A stretch of 64,000 nt of DNA, taken from assembly GCA_026874595.1 (NCBI GenBank), contig CM049309.1, positions 27,405,033 to 27,469,032 of the forward strand. The letters are read 5' to 3'. Shown here piece after piece: positions 46,494 to 58,857 of this stretch; the stretch's first letter is position 1, and each line of letters opens with the position of its first letter. Source of the stretch: Sipunculus nudus (taxonomy: Eukaryota > Annelida > Sipuncula > Golfingiida > Sipunculidae). The notes below the pieces were generated by a model. It was given only the letters and a program-made list of their open reading frames with translations, did not search any database and was not told where the DNA came from. The translations under genes were made by a program, and so were the position numbers.

Positions 46494-46558
46494 CTGAAAG
46501 AATTCAACCCACTGGTAATGATATAAGACATTGCCAATAACGTATCAATTATAAGAAC

Positions 46559-46588
46559 AAGTGACCCATGGGTCATGACGCTCGGCTG
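46559..46588 (+). repeat. Dispersed edge motif with CCCATGGG palindrome
   Basis: TGACCCATGGGTCA is a perfect 14-bp palindrome followed by TGACGCTCGGCTGA. The same arrangement occurs at 49034 and, reversed, near 2066. Confidence 0.75.
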
Positions 46589-46899
46589 ACTAATGTGTAA
46601 GTTATGGTTGTCTGTATCCTTGTGGACGTATAGACATTGGGTACGGGTCAGTATGTGAAAAACTTCCAAGATTCGGCACCGATGATTATGATACTAGTCA
46701 TGACTGAACATTTACTGCTGGTTTTAATGGTGAAAATGATGTTTCCGACACGTAGTTTGTATTATCAACAATCGTGGCATATTTTAGGTTTCAATGTATG
46801 TTTTCTCAGATCTTCCCTGATATTATGTTAGAAGTCGAACAATTTTATGAAATTTAGAAACTGGCACAATTGGTGTAATTTAGTGGTCTGAAAACATAC

Positions 46900-47720
46900 A
46901 GGTAAAATATGTGATATACACAAAATACAGGTGGCGCAACCAGTAATTACACCTTGATAAAACAGTCATGATCAATAAGCATACAGGTATCAGGACATTA
47001 AATGCACCCAAACAGCTAAGATTAGAAACTTATCAAATTGATGTAATTAAAAGTCTCAATATGTAGTTAAATATTTAAAATGAAAAAAGTGAGGTAGGGC
47101 CACTAGCTTTCAGGAACTGATAAACTAGTCATGATCAACATACGAGATTTCAGTTTACTAGGTGAAACCGCTGGTGAGAAACTGAAACCAAACATAGAAA
47201 AAAATTAGGTGGTGCCACTGTTCCTAAGTACCTGGCATTACAACCTGATTAAAGCAATTATTGCATTATATGAAACCTTAGCAGAGAATCTGATATAATT
47301 GCTGTCATTTGGCGGTCTCAATGATAAAGAAAAAATACAGGTGGCGCCAACAGCCTTCAAGAAATGATGAACCTAAACATGGTCAACAAACATATACGAG
47401 GTTTCAGGACCCAAGGCGTAACTACAGCAGAGAAAGTAAAATGATTGCTGAAATATAATTGGTCTCCGAAATAGAGTCAAAAGAGAATGAAAAATAAAAA
47501 AAAATTCAGGGGTTGCTTACATTCTTAAACAACTGATGAACCAAAAATGATCAATGTACATACCCGGTATCAGGACACCAGATGAAACAATAGCTAAGAC
47601 TTTAACATGCACCATTGCTGTTATTTCGATATCTCAAATATAGAAAAAAGTATACCAGTTTTTAGCAACTGATAAATCTAACCATGATATGCAAAGACTC
47701 ATAGCAATCCATGCATTAAT
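46900..47720. repeat. Degenerate ~150-bp tandem repeats
   Basis: GGTGGCGC or GGTGGTGCC blocks near 46930, 47207 and 47338 are followed by AACTGATGAACC-like, CATGATCAA-like and TATCAGGAC-like blocks. Spacing varies between 115 and 170 bp. Confidence 0.6.
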
Positions 47721-48639
47721 TATTGAGGTAAGGGAGCTTTTGTATCGACTGTTTAATTATTCTGGGGTGCACAAACAAGCCCAATAAGAATATAGGTCGT
47801 AGTTTCAGGTATCGAAAGAGTTTTTCCAAGGGCCTCCCAAGATTTTGTTTTTGATTTAACGATTAAGATTTGTGCCCTGTGCACACAATACCCTTAAGAG
47901 GTCGTTCCTACTGAAACGAATCTCTTCCTGAAAGGCACTGTGGAATGGCCGGGACTACTTGTCTCCAGAAGCAGATCCAGGGGGGGGGGGGGGGGGAGGA
48001 GGGGGGGGGATCCAGGGGATCCGGACCCCTCCATATTTCTCAGCTGCCTTTTTTAGGGACCTCCTGGGTTGGACCCCTCCTTTTCCTAAATCCTGGATCC
48101 TTGTCTCAACTGTCAAACTTTGAAATAAAAATTTGTTACATTTCAGAGAAACATCTATATATATATTTATTATATATGCGAATATGCATACATAGTTTTA
48201 CTTATTCCATGAGGTCCTTATAACAAAAACACAAATATTTATGTAATTTGCATTGAAAAAAAAATTAATCCAACATATATGGACGGAATACATAACCCTC
48301 TTCACTACATTCTTACTTACGCCGCTGGTGTATGTAGAAGCCGCGGTGCATTGTGGGGGTTAGTGATGCCCATAAATCCAAATAGCATACTCTTGGGAGT
48401 CCAAGTCTGCGTAGTTTGAGCGCACAAGACTGTCCGTGCACGTAAGATTGGTAGCGCAACTAACGATCGTGTTTTATGGAGCATCCATTCACATAAACAT
48501 TTCCTAGAAGTATTTTGATGTATTGGCCTAAAATTTTGCATGGCTGTAGAACGTGGATTGCTCTATCACATAATAAGATCGGTGTCACCACCTCCAACCG
48601 CATTTATTTTGCAAGAATATCATATACGTATCTCAGGAG
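47721..48639. other. No firm gene; G-rich low complexity and one exon-like frame
   Basis: G17 at 47980-47996 and a second G-run to 48009. A minus-strand frame 48541-48321 ends in HTPAA exactly at the perfect splice donor GTAAGTAAG (48320-48312). It may be a first exon or chance. Confidence 0.4.
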
Positions 48640-48985
48640 TGGATTTACCCAGAGACGCCAAGAATTTCGAGGGGGACTTCCGGTTGAACATGGTGGCATA
48701 GTGGCACGTTTTGAGACGAGCTCGCACAAAAGACTTTTACCCGTTCAGTATATGACCGTCAATTCAAATATCACGACCAGGTCGATGTCAAAGTCTGATG
48801 CACCAAACCATGTCAAAACCAGTATCGAAAAATACTTACAGCAGAATAAATCCAGAAAAACACAACCACCACGGGCACCAGAGACACACAGAGTAAACCT
48901 TTCACCATGCAGGCAAGTGATCCTGTCATATCAGCAGTGGATGCAAAATGTGCAAAATTAGAGCAAACACTGGTGTCCGTTTTTT
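48640..48985 (+). pseudogene. Possible 5' end of an L1-like LINE with ORF1 N-terminus
   Basis: GGGGGACTTCCGGTTGAACA (48671) resembles a LINE 5' end. A frame from ATG at ~48787 (MSKSDAPNHVKTSIEKYLQQ) is basic and Gln/Lys-rich like ORF1 N-termini, then shifts near 48905 to a frame reading DPVISAVDAKCAKLEQTLVS, which looks like the start of a coiled coil. It could be the front half of the ORF1 whose rear half is at 51560. Evidence is suggestive only. Confidence 0.4.
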
Positions 48986-49031
48986 TAGGACTTTTGGAAT
49001 TCGCTTGTTGTGAACATTGAAATGAAACTAA

Positions 49032-50070
49032 ACTAGTGGCCCATGGGCCATGACGATCAACTGAATTCAAGGAATGTTGAACAATGAGCAAAATGGCTGC
49101 CAGAGTGCTAAAAAATCATGAATTTTGTGAAGAGTCCTTAGAAATATCTGGTTTATGAGGAAACTCTCCAAGACAGATTGCCATGCAATATTTCAGACCA
49201 ATATCTTTAACCACTCCTAAGATATGAGCAATTGTCACCCAAAGCACATTTAGGTATGGACGCCACAGGAAAACTATAATTGCAGATGGCGCCACCAGTC
49301 TTGAGTACAAGATGGAGGAGTCCAAGATCTATGGATATGCACAATTTTCAGGCCAATGGGGCAAATCACTCCTCACAAAAGGGCTTTAATTTATTCTACA
49401 AAAAAAGGAAGGTAGGTGGCACCACCTGTCTGGTTCACGAGAAAATTTCCCAAGATGGATGAACATGCCGAATTTCAGACAAATACCTTGAACCACTCCT
49501 GAGATATGAGTAATTTTTACCCAAAGCACATGTAGGACGCCACAGGAAAATGATTGCAGGTGGCTCCACCAGTCTTGAGTACAAGATGGAGGAGTCCAAG
49601 ATCTATGGGTATGCACTAATGCAAGCCAATACGGCAAATTACTCCTGAGAAAAGGGCATATATTTATTCTACAAAACCAGGAAAATATGCGCCACCTGTC
49701 TGGTTTACGAGAAAACTTTCCAAGATTGATGAACAAGCAAAATTTCAGACCAATATCTGGAACCATTCCTGAGATATGAGCAATTTTTACAAAAAGAAAT
49801 ATACCGGTACCGATGAACGCCACGCAAAAACGACTGCAGACGGCACCACGCATCTTGTTAACGAGAATATCCATGAATATGCACAGTTTCAACCCAATAC
49901 ATTGAAGAACCACTCAGGCGAACAGATGGCAAATGCACGGAGATCCAAGATCTATGGAAATACAAACTTTCAGCACAATACATTGAGCCACTCCTGAGAT
50001 ATGGGCTGTTATCTAAAAGACACCCAGATTCGTGCTGCACAGAAACGATTGCTGGTGGTGCCACCTGGCT
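49032..50070. repeat. ~250-330-bp tandem repeats (family 1)
   Basis: The left edge is GTGGCCCATGGGCCATGACG (49034). Units contain CAAGATGGAGGAGTCCAAGA, CCTGAGATATGAGCAATTTT and ACTCCTGAGA-like blocks near 49203, 49497, 49769 and 49992. Confidence 0.75.
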
Positions 50071-50159
50071 TTGTTAGGCACAACAACATAGGTGGAAGAA
50101 CAACTATGCTAGGTTTCGGAAAGATTGGTCTAAAGGTCTCAGAGGAGTGCTCTGGAAAC

Positions 50160-51545
50160 TAACGCAGAATTTTTGTATCACATTTTTAATTATTCTGGGT
50201 GGTGCTGACGACTCCATAGCTTGGAGATTATGGGTAACAGAGACCATAGAGACTTTTCATGGACCTCCTTCGATGTCAGGTTAGAAGATTCAAGGTCCAG
50301 CGGTTACGATTTGTGCTCTGTTAACAGATGACAGCTTCTTTGAAGGTATCAAAAATAGAGATAAAAAATTCGTAAAAATTAGAAAAACACACATGGCGCC
50401 ACCAGTTTGAAGGAACTGATGGAACACTCCATGATCAATATTGATACAAAGAATCATGCTGATCAATGCAGTAGTTATTCAGATACTTGAGCTTTTGTAT
50501 CAAATATTTTTATTATTCTGGGGGGTACTTACGAGACCCATAGCTCCGAGAATATGGGTAACAGAGATCTAATTTCAGATTTGCACAGGACTTTTTATGG
50601 ACAACCCTTGATGTTGATTTAGAAGATTCCGGTTCGAGTAGTTACAATTTGTGCCCTGTGAACAAATGACAGCTTCTTTGAAGGTATCAAAAATAAGGGA
50701 AAAAAATCGTAAAAATTAGAAAAAATAAAGGTGGCCCCACCAGTTTGCAGGAACTGATGGAATGCTCCATGATTAATATTCATACAAAGAGTCATGCTGA
50801 TCAATGGAGTAGTTATTAAGATACTTGAGCTTTTGTATCAAATTTTGCATTATTCTGGGGGGGGGGGGGGGTACTTCGGAGCCCCATATATGGGTAACAG
50901 AGACCTAATTTCAGGTTTTCAAGGAGATTTTTCATGGACCTCCCTGGATATTAAGTTAGAAGATTCCAGGTCCAGTGGTTACGATTTGTGCCCTGTTAAC
51001 AGATGACAGTTTCATTGCAGGTCTGAAAAAAAGAGAGAAAAAATTCGTAAAGATTGGAAAAAATATAGGTGGCGCCACCAGTTTGCAGGAACTGATGGAA
51101 CACTCCATGGGCAATATTCATACAAAGAATCGTGCTGATCAATGCAGTAGTTATTCAGATACTTGAGCTTTTGTATCAAATTTTGCATTATTCTGGGAGG
51201 TTCTTCGGAGCCCCATAGCTCAAAGGATATGGGTAACAGAGACCTAATTTCAGGCTTTCAAGGAGACTTTTCATAGCCAACCCTTGATGTTGAGTTAACA
51301 GATTCCAGGTCGAGCAGTTACAATTTGTGCCCTGTAAACAGATGACCGCATCTTAAGAGGTCTCGAAAATAGTGAAAAAAATCGTAAAAATCGAAAAAAT
51401 ACAGGTGGCGCCACCAGTCTGCAGAAACTGGTGAAACACTCCGTGATCAATATCCATGCAAAAAATCATGGGGATCAATGCATTATAGTTGTTCAGATAC
51501 TTGAGCTTTTGTATCATATTTTCCATTTTTCTGGGGGGTTCTTTA
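50160..51545. repeat. ~335-bp tandem repeats (family 2), four units
   Basis: TTGAGCTTTTGTATCA begins units at ~50488, 50825, 51163 and 51500, with GGGTAACAGAGACCTAATTT, GATTCCAGGTCCAG, ATTTGTGCCCTGTTAACAGA and GGTGGCGCCACCAGTTTGCA. Perfect GGTGGCGCCACC copies lie at 51068 and 51404. G15 is at 50857-50871. Confidence 0.9.
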
Positions 51546-51559
51546 GGATACCAATTTAG

Positions 51560-51823
51560 AAGATTCACACAGCCAGACACGGAAACACTATAAAAAAAAC
51601 AGAGGCACTGGAGGAAGAAAATAGATCGTTAAAGGAAGAAATCCAGAGACTGAAAGCTGACAAAAATGCTACACAAGAAGAGCTGGTCAAAATTAAAACA
51701 AAACTAATGGACTCCGAGAGGTACAGTCCTGAGTACAATCTTAGACTGATTGGAATCCCTGAAGAACAGGGGGAAAACTGTAAAACAGATCTGGAGCCCG
51801 GGAACCAGCAGTTGACCAGTTAA
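51560..51823 (+). pseudogene. L1-like LINE ORF1 fragment (coiled coil plus RRM start)
   Basis: An 87-codon frame with no internal stop encodes a heptad-rich coiled coil (EALEEENRSLKEEIQRLKAD, KNATQEELVKIKTKLMDSE) followed by YNLRLIGIPEEQGEN. The coiled coil and the R-x-x-(N)L-R-(I/L)-x-G-(I/V)-P-E motif mark the L1 ORF1 (Transposase_22) family, an RNA-binding trimeric protein that coats LINE RNA. The frame ends TAA at 51821-51823, early in the RRM. There is no ATG, so this is a fragment; RT and endonuclease are not nearby. Confidence 0.75.
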
Positions 51824-52164
51824 TAGGCTGGCTAGAAGAAAAAATGGCTGGCCAACCGGCTGAGCCGGCTCAGTTCTAAGAACAATGATGATCGCTGAGT
51901 GGACAACGTTTTGGCTGGCTAGCCGGCGGCTTGATAATAAGGCAAACATTTAATGGAAAAAATGTTGTCCTAGTCTAATGCAATTATATTTATATGCACA
52001 ACAATATAATGTTCAACAAACAAAACGAATATTTTGACTTCTACAGTAAAAAAAAAGGAAATTATCCCTTTGGAGAAATTGATTTATTCAATATCGTACC
52101 AGGCGTGAACAAGAATAGAGAGATTTCATCATAATCTGTCAATAATTTTTTTACTAATGTTGCT
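51824..52164. other. No recognised feature
   Basis: GGCTGGCTAG/GGCTGGCC words are repeated near 51826-51927, possibly an old inverted repeat. Otherwise AT-rich. Confidence 0.35.
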
Positions 52165-53640
52165 AACAGACAAACAAACAAACTAGACGACCATAGGTCG
52201 AACGCTTGCCGGAATTCGGAAGTGAAACACAGACGGACAGACAGAACATATTGTCGGTTTTCTATTAATGGAATGACTCTCAGGGACATTGCTGAGAATA
52301 TGTGGCCCGTAGAATGACATATGAGACAAAAGAACAGGTAAGCAGACAAAGCTGACAACAAAAGACATACAGACATACTGACTTTGTGAGACAAGATCGA
52401 CACCAGATGACATAAGCTAGTTATTGAGAAGATTCAAAGGAAAGAAAAATGAGTTATAATCTATGTAATTTAGATTTATAGTTTAGGAGGTATGGCGAAT
52501 TAATGATATACTTGGGAGGCTCGACTGTAGCACCCTCTAGCAGACATATTCCGAAGACGACAAATGCGTTTCGTATTATTAGTGTATGGCATGAGATGTC
52601 TCAGTTTCAAAAGGATTCCGTCAAAGCTGTGGCCTGTAGAATGCTATATGTAAGGCGCAAGAACCAGCAAGCAGGCGACTTTGAGGATAACGGACAAACA
52701 GATGGACACACTGACAAAGTGACAGAAGATTGAAACCAGATGCCTTAATCAGGTTATGGAGAAGACTCAAAGGAAGATAATAAGCTATAGCTTATGTAAC
52801 TGAGGCTTTGGGTGTAGAGATATGGCCAATACAATGGTATGTGTGTGAGAGTCGTGTGCAGCGCCCACTAGTGGCCATATCCGGAAAATGAAAAATTTAT
52901 TTCTAGATACTAGTGTAAGACATAAGATGTAATAGTTTCAAAAGGATTCCGTCAAAACTGTGGCCTACAGAATGCTATATGTGAGACGCAAGAGCCAACA
53001 ACTAGGCGAATTTGAGGACAACTGACAAACAGACGAAAACACTGACAAAGTGACTCAAAATTGAGTCCAAATGACTTCTCCAGGTTATGGAGAAGACTCA
53101 AAGGAAGAAAAAAGCCACAGTTTATGTAACTGAGGTTTATAGTTTTGGAGATATTGCCAAAGCATGATATGTTGGGAAAGGTTCGAGTTCAGCGCCCCCT
53201 AGCGGCCATATCCGGAAAATGAAAAATTGGTTTCGAGATATTAGTATAAGACTTAAGATGTAATAGTTTCAAAAGGATTCTTTCAAAACTGTGGCCTGTA
53301 GAATGCTATATGTGAGACGCAAGAGCAAGCAGGCGAATTTGAGGACAACTGACAAACAGACAGACACACTGACAAAGTGTCACAAAATTGTGACCAGATG
53401 ACTACATTAGGTTATGGAGAAGACTCAGAGGAAGAAAATAAGCTATAGTTTATGTAATTGAGGCTTATAATTTTGGAGATATGGCCAAAATATGATATGT
53501 TCGGGAGGTTCGCATCCAGCGCCCCCTAGCGGCCCTATTCAAAACTGAAAAAAAACGATTTCGAGATACTAGTGTAGGACTTATAATATGTCAGTTTCAA
53601 AAAGATTCCTGCAATAATGTGGCCTTTGGCGCAAGATGAA
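52165..53640. repeat. ~328-bp tandem repeats with CTCF-like motif, four units
   Basis: GTTATGGAGAAGACTCAAAG-like blocks at ~52424, 52754, 53083 and 53411 define units that also contain GTTTTGGAGATATGGCC, AGCGCCCCCTAGCGGCC, AAAAGGATTCCGTCAAA and AATTTGAGGACAACTGACAA. The left edge is AGACGACCATAGGTCG. Another unit starts at 63735 and runs off the window. Confidence 0.9.
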
Positions 53641-54125
53641 TGTAATCTCGAAATATCTCTATTCACGAGATATTTTACGAGATACTGCGAGACTTGTAAT
53701 AAAATCTTGTAGTACTAGTTGAATGCTACCTGATGCAAAAAACTAGATCACACTAGCTTTAAAACTGACAAAATTAGAAAAATAAGACCCCTTATATTCG
53801 AATATCATGACTTTTCCCCCAAAATTTGTAACCATGGTTACGGCAAATTTGAGTCAGCTACACACCAAATGACAGGCCTTGGAATGACGATTAAAATGAG
53901 CTATTGTTGAAGTAGATACGACTAATAGTCACAAAGATATGAAGAAAAAACCGTTTTGAGAATTTTTGACGACCTTGACCTTGACCTTTGACCTATTTTA
54001 ACCAAAAACAATAGGGCACCTAGAAATTTAATTCTCCGTCATCTCTAAAAGTTTTAAGGTGATTGTTGCAAAATTGTGGCCAGGAGAGTGCAGACAAACA
54101 AACAAACAGACAGACAAACAGACTA

Positions 54126-54648
54126 GACGACCATAGGTCGGGACTTGCCGGAAGTAGAAATTAGAAAGTCAAACTAACAGACAACAAACAGCAGAAAGGC
54201 AAAAAACATTTGGAACAGGTCAAATGACCAACCCCTATTGTTTGGAAAACATAAGCACATCTTTATGTGGTTTTACTGATTTTCAAAAGTCGCAGACGAG
54301 TAGACAGACAAACAGACAGACAGACAGAAAAAAAACTCCAGGTGAAGGTCGTGTACTCATGCCATACAAAATTGAAAGCATGAATAAAATAAGCCACAGT
54401 CTATTCGAATAATTCTTCATACTTTGAATTTCATGAATTGTAACCTACATAAGGTCACTATGGTAAGGGAAGAATATGAAAGAGTAACCAAGAGGATAAA
54501 CGCATTAAATCTAGTTTCAGATGCTACAATCAAAGTTGTGACACAGTTTATAGTTTTGGAGATATGGTACAATAATGATTACTGCAGCGGCATCTAGGTG
54601 GTTATTTACCAAAATGATAAAAGTAAGCTTCGCGAAATTTCATTAGTA

Positions 54649-54695
<47 letters not shown>

Positions 54696-56509
54696 TATGA
54701 TGTATAATTTATATTTTACCCCTACCCCTAATTGCAAACCGGATATCCGTCCCTGATTTGACACACCCAACTGCAAATCGGGGATCCGTCCCTGATATTA
54801 TAGTTGTGATTGTGCTTACCAGCAACACTATCTCTGCATTCCGTAACATTTCGGGGAGCCTCTCTCTTTGTTTTTTTTTTTGTTTTTTTTTAAGGGATTA
54901 TCCTTTACAACAGGTCATTAAGCTCTCAATGCATTGAAATCCTCAAAGTGCGGCCATACAAAGAATGAAAAGAGGCCACCACTAAAAGCACAGGTGGGAT
55001 CAATCCGGATTGTGTCTTTTCATGGACCATCGCACATCCATAGAACAAAGCTCCAACTGTCAAATGTAATGCCCCTGCCGACATTTACTATTACATACTG
55101 CCATCGCTTATGGTCATGGCAATTGGATGTACTTTTTTTATTTGAAGAAAAACGATGCAAGATTCGAAGAAACTTACAATATAATCATATAATGTGACCG
55201 AGAATGTTAGACGCTATCAAATGCTGAAAACTATAAGTCTTCCACATAAAAATAACACAATTATAGGCGTTTCTTTGAATGGTCCCATGTTCTCGTTTGA
55301 CAAGAAATGGTGCGAGATATGACGAGATATTCACTTTTATCACTTAAAACTAGTCAAATGATTCTTGAACAATAGAAAAATAAAATATCTAGCATGAAAA
55401 TGACCGACATAAAGACATTTGTTTGAAATCTAAAATATTCTCGTTTGGCGGGAGATGATACGAGATGTGGCGAGATTAGCAGTGTAATCATGTCCAGCTT
55501 CTAAAATACTACCAAATGCTGAAAACTACTCCATTTTAGCATTAACCGTGATCAAGTTATAAGCATTTATGTGAAATCTCGTAATTTCTCGTTTGGCAAT
55601 AAACCGAGCGAAATTTGACGAGAATTGCAATGAAATGGCTTAGAACCAAGAGAAAGCAGCCTTATGCTAAAAACTAGACCCTTAAAGCATAAATATTAAC
55701 CGAGATAGAAGCCAAAAATTACATATTTTCAGATCGTCAAGTTTAACCCCAAAATTTGGTAACCATGGTAACGGCAGCACAAGGCTATATGTAGGAAGGA
55801 ATAAGGCAATGATCCTAGTTTTAGATGCGACAAAGAAAATTGTTATATGCTTAATATTTTTTTAGATATTGCGAAAAAATGAAAAGTTGTAGTGTTTCCG
55901 GTACCACGCCCCCTGGTGGCTATTTTCGAAAAATGAAAAAACAAGTTCGAGATAATACAGAAAAACAGAAAATATGTCACTTTTAGAACGTTAGCTGTAA
56001 AACTGCCACCTCAAAATCGTATTTAATGAAATCTCGAAAAATCTCGTTTGACGAAAAATGGCACGAGATTTTGCGAGACTTGCATTAATTTTCCATAGAG
56101 CATATTAAATGCTACACAATGCAAAAAACTAGACCTCTCTAAATTAAAAAATGAGAAATTTGGAGTGAAATTTTCGAATTTTCCGATTTTCCCCCAAAAA
56201 TACGTTACCATGGTAACAATTGACCGGAAAAATTTGATAGCAATTGGAAAGCTTACATAAAGAGGAGTAAAATGAGCTACAGATTATGCGGCTACGATTA
56301 TTATTGACGAAGATATGAAGAAAATAAAAATTTTAGGTTTTTCGGTGACCCTGACCTTGACCTTTCACCGATCATGACCAAAAACAATAGGCTCCGAGAA
56401 GAACCGATGTTACACTTAATGTAAAAGTTTCAGAGCGATTGCTTTAAAATTGTGGCTCGTAGAGCGCAGACATACAGACAGACAGACAGACAAACAAACA
56501 AACAAACTA
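54126..56509. repeat. Composite ~2.35-kb repeat, copy 1
   Basis: It begins at the edge GACGACCATAGGTCGGGACTTGC preceded by (ACAA/ACAG)n. It includes a second GACA microsatellite (54302-54327), an (ATT)n run (54650-54685), two GGGATCCGTCCCTG-like blocks (~54744 and 54781), then ~150-bp core units with CTCGTTTGAC…GAGAT, X-box palindromes (55759, 56204) and a CTCF-like core (55903). It ends in a TGACCTTGACC run and a new microsatellite. Confidence 0.9.
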
Positions 56510-58857
56510 GACGACCATAGGTCGGGACTTGCCGGAAGCAGAAATTAGAAAGTCAAACTAACAGACAACAAACAGCAGAAAGGCAAAAAACATTTGGAAC
56601 AGGTCAAATAACCAACCCCTATTGTTTGGAAAACATAAGCACATCTTTATGTGGTTTTACTGATTTTCAAAAGTCGCAGACGAGTAGACAGACAAACAGA
56701 CAGACAGACAGAAAAAAAACTCCATGTGAAGGTCGTGTTCTCATGCCATACAAAATTGAAAGCATGAATAAAATAAGCAACAGTCTATTCGAATAATTCT
56801 TCATACTTTGAATTTCATGAATTGTAACCTACATAAGGTCACCATGGTAAGGGAAGAATATGACAGAGTCACCAAGAGGATAAACGCATTAAATCTAGTT
56901 TCAGATGCTACAATCAAAGTTGTGACACAGTTTATAGTTTTGGAGATATGGTACAATAATGATTACTGCCGCGCCATTTGGTGGTTATTTTCCAAAATGA
57001 TAAAAGTAAGCTTCGCGAAATTTTATAAGTATGTAATTATTATTATCATTTTATCATGTATAATTTATATTTAACCCCTATACCCAATTGCAAACCGGAT
57101 ATCCGTCCCCGGTTTGACACACCCAACTGCAAATCGGGGATCCGTCCCTGATATTATAGTTGTGATTGTGCTTACCAGCAACACTATCTCTGCATTTAAT
57201 AACATATCGGGGAGCCTCTCTCTTGGTTTTTGTTTTTTAAAGGGATTATCCTTTACAACAGGTCATTAAGCTCTCAATGCATTGAAATCCTCAAAGTGCG
57301 TCCATACAAAGCATGAAAAGAGGCCACCACCAAAAGCACAGGTGGGATCAATCCGAATTGTGTCTTTTCACGGATCATCGCACATCCATAGAACAAAGCT
57401 CCAACTGTCATGTAATGCCCCTGCCGACATTTACTATCACATACTGCCATCGCTTATGGTCATGGCAATTGGATGTACTTTTTTTATTTGAAGAAAAACG
57501 ATACAAGATTTGAAGAAACTTACAATATAATCATATAATGTGACCGAGAATGTTAGACGCTATCAAATGCTGAAAACTATAAGTCTTCCACATGAAAATA
57601 ACAGAATCATAGGCGTTTCTTTGAATTGTCCCATGTTCTCGTTTGACAAGAAATGGTGCAAGATATGACGAGATATTCACTTTTGTCACTTAAAACTAGT
57701 CAAATGATTCTTGAACAATAGAAAAATAAAATATCTAGCATGAAAATGACCGAGATCAAGACATTTGTTTGATATCTAAAATATTCTCGTTTGGCGGGAG
57801 ATGATACGAGATGTGGCGAGATTTGCAGTGTAATCATGTCCAGCTTCTGAAATGCTACCAAATGCTGAAAACTACTCCATTTTAGCATTAACCGTGATCA
57901 AGTTATAAGCATTTCTGTGAAATCTCAATAATTTTTGGCAATAAACCGAGCGAGATTTGACGAGAATTGCAATGGAATGGCTTAGAACCAAGAGAAAGCA
58001 GCCTTATGCTAAAAACTAGACCCTTAAAGCATAACTATTAACCGAGATAGAAGCCAAAAACTACATATTTTCAGATCGTCAAGTTTAACCCCAAAATTTT
58101 GTAACCATGGTAACGGCAGCACAAGGCTATATGTAGGAAGGAATAAGGCAATGATCCTAGTTTTAGATGCAACAAAAAAAATTGTTATATGCTTAATATT
58201 TTTCTAGATATTGCGGAAAAATGAAAAGTTGTAATGTTTCCGGTACCACGCCCCCTGGTGGCTATTTTCGAAAAATGAAAAAACAAGTTCGAGATAATAC
58301 AGAAAAACAGAAAATATGTCACTTTTAGAACGTTAGCTGTAAAACTGCCACCTCAAAATCGTATTTAATGAAATCTCGAAAAATCTCGTTTGACGAAAAA
58401 TGGCACGAGATTTTGCGAGACTTGCATTAATTTTCTATAGAGCATATTAAATGCTACACAATGCAAAAAACTAGACCTCTCTAACTTAAAAAATGAGAAA
58501 TTTGGAGTGAAATTTTCGAATTTTCCGATTTTCACCCAAAAATACGTTACCATGGTAACAATTGACAGGAAAAATTTGATAGCAGTTGGAAAGCTAACAT
58601 AAAGAGGAGTAAAATGAGCTACAGATTATGCGGCTACGATTATTATTGACGAAGATATGAAGAAAATAAAAAATTTAGGTGTTTGGTGACACTGACCTTG
58701 ACCTTTCACCGATCATGACCAAAAACAATAGGCTCCGAGAAGAACCGATTTTACACTTAATGTAAAAGTTTCAGAGCGATAACTTTAAAATTGTGGCTTG
58801 TAGCGCGCAGACATACAGACAGACAGACAGACAAACAAACAAACAAACAAACAAACA
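56510..58857. repeat. Composite ~2.35-kb repeat, copy 2
   Basis: It repeats copy 1 along its whole length with few differences, at an offset of 2384 bp at the left edge falling to ~2342 bp at the right after loss of the (ATT)n run and small deletions. X-boxes lie at 58101 and 58546. Confidence 0.9.

Noticed and set aside
48515-48961. 148-aa plus frame taken as one gene
   Set aside because: Its first half is repeat DNA; only the part from ~48787 looks LINE-like and it changes frame near 48905.
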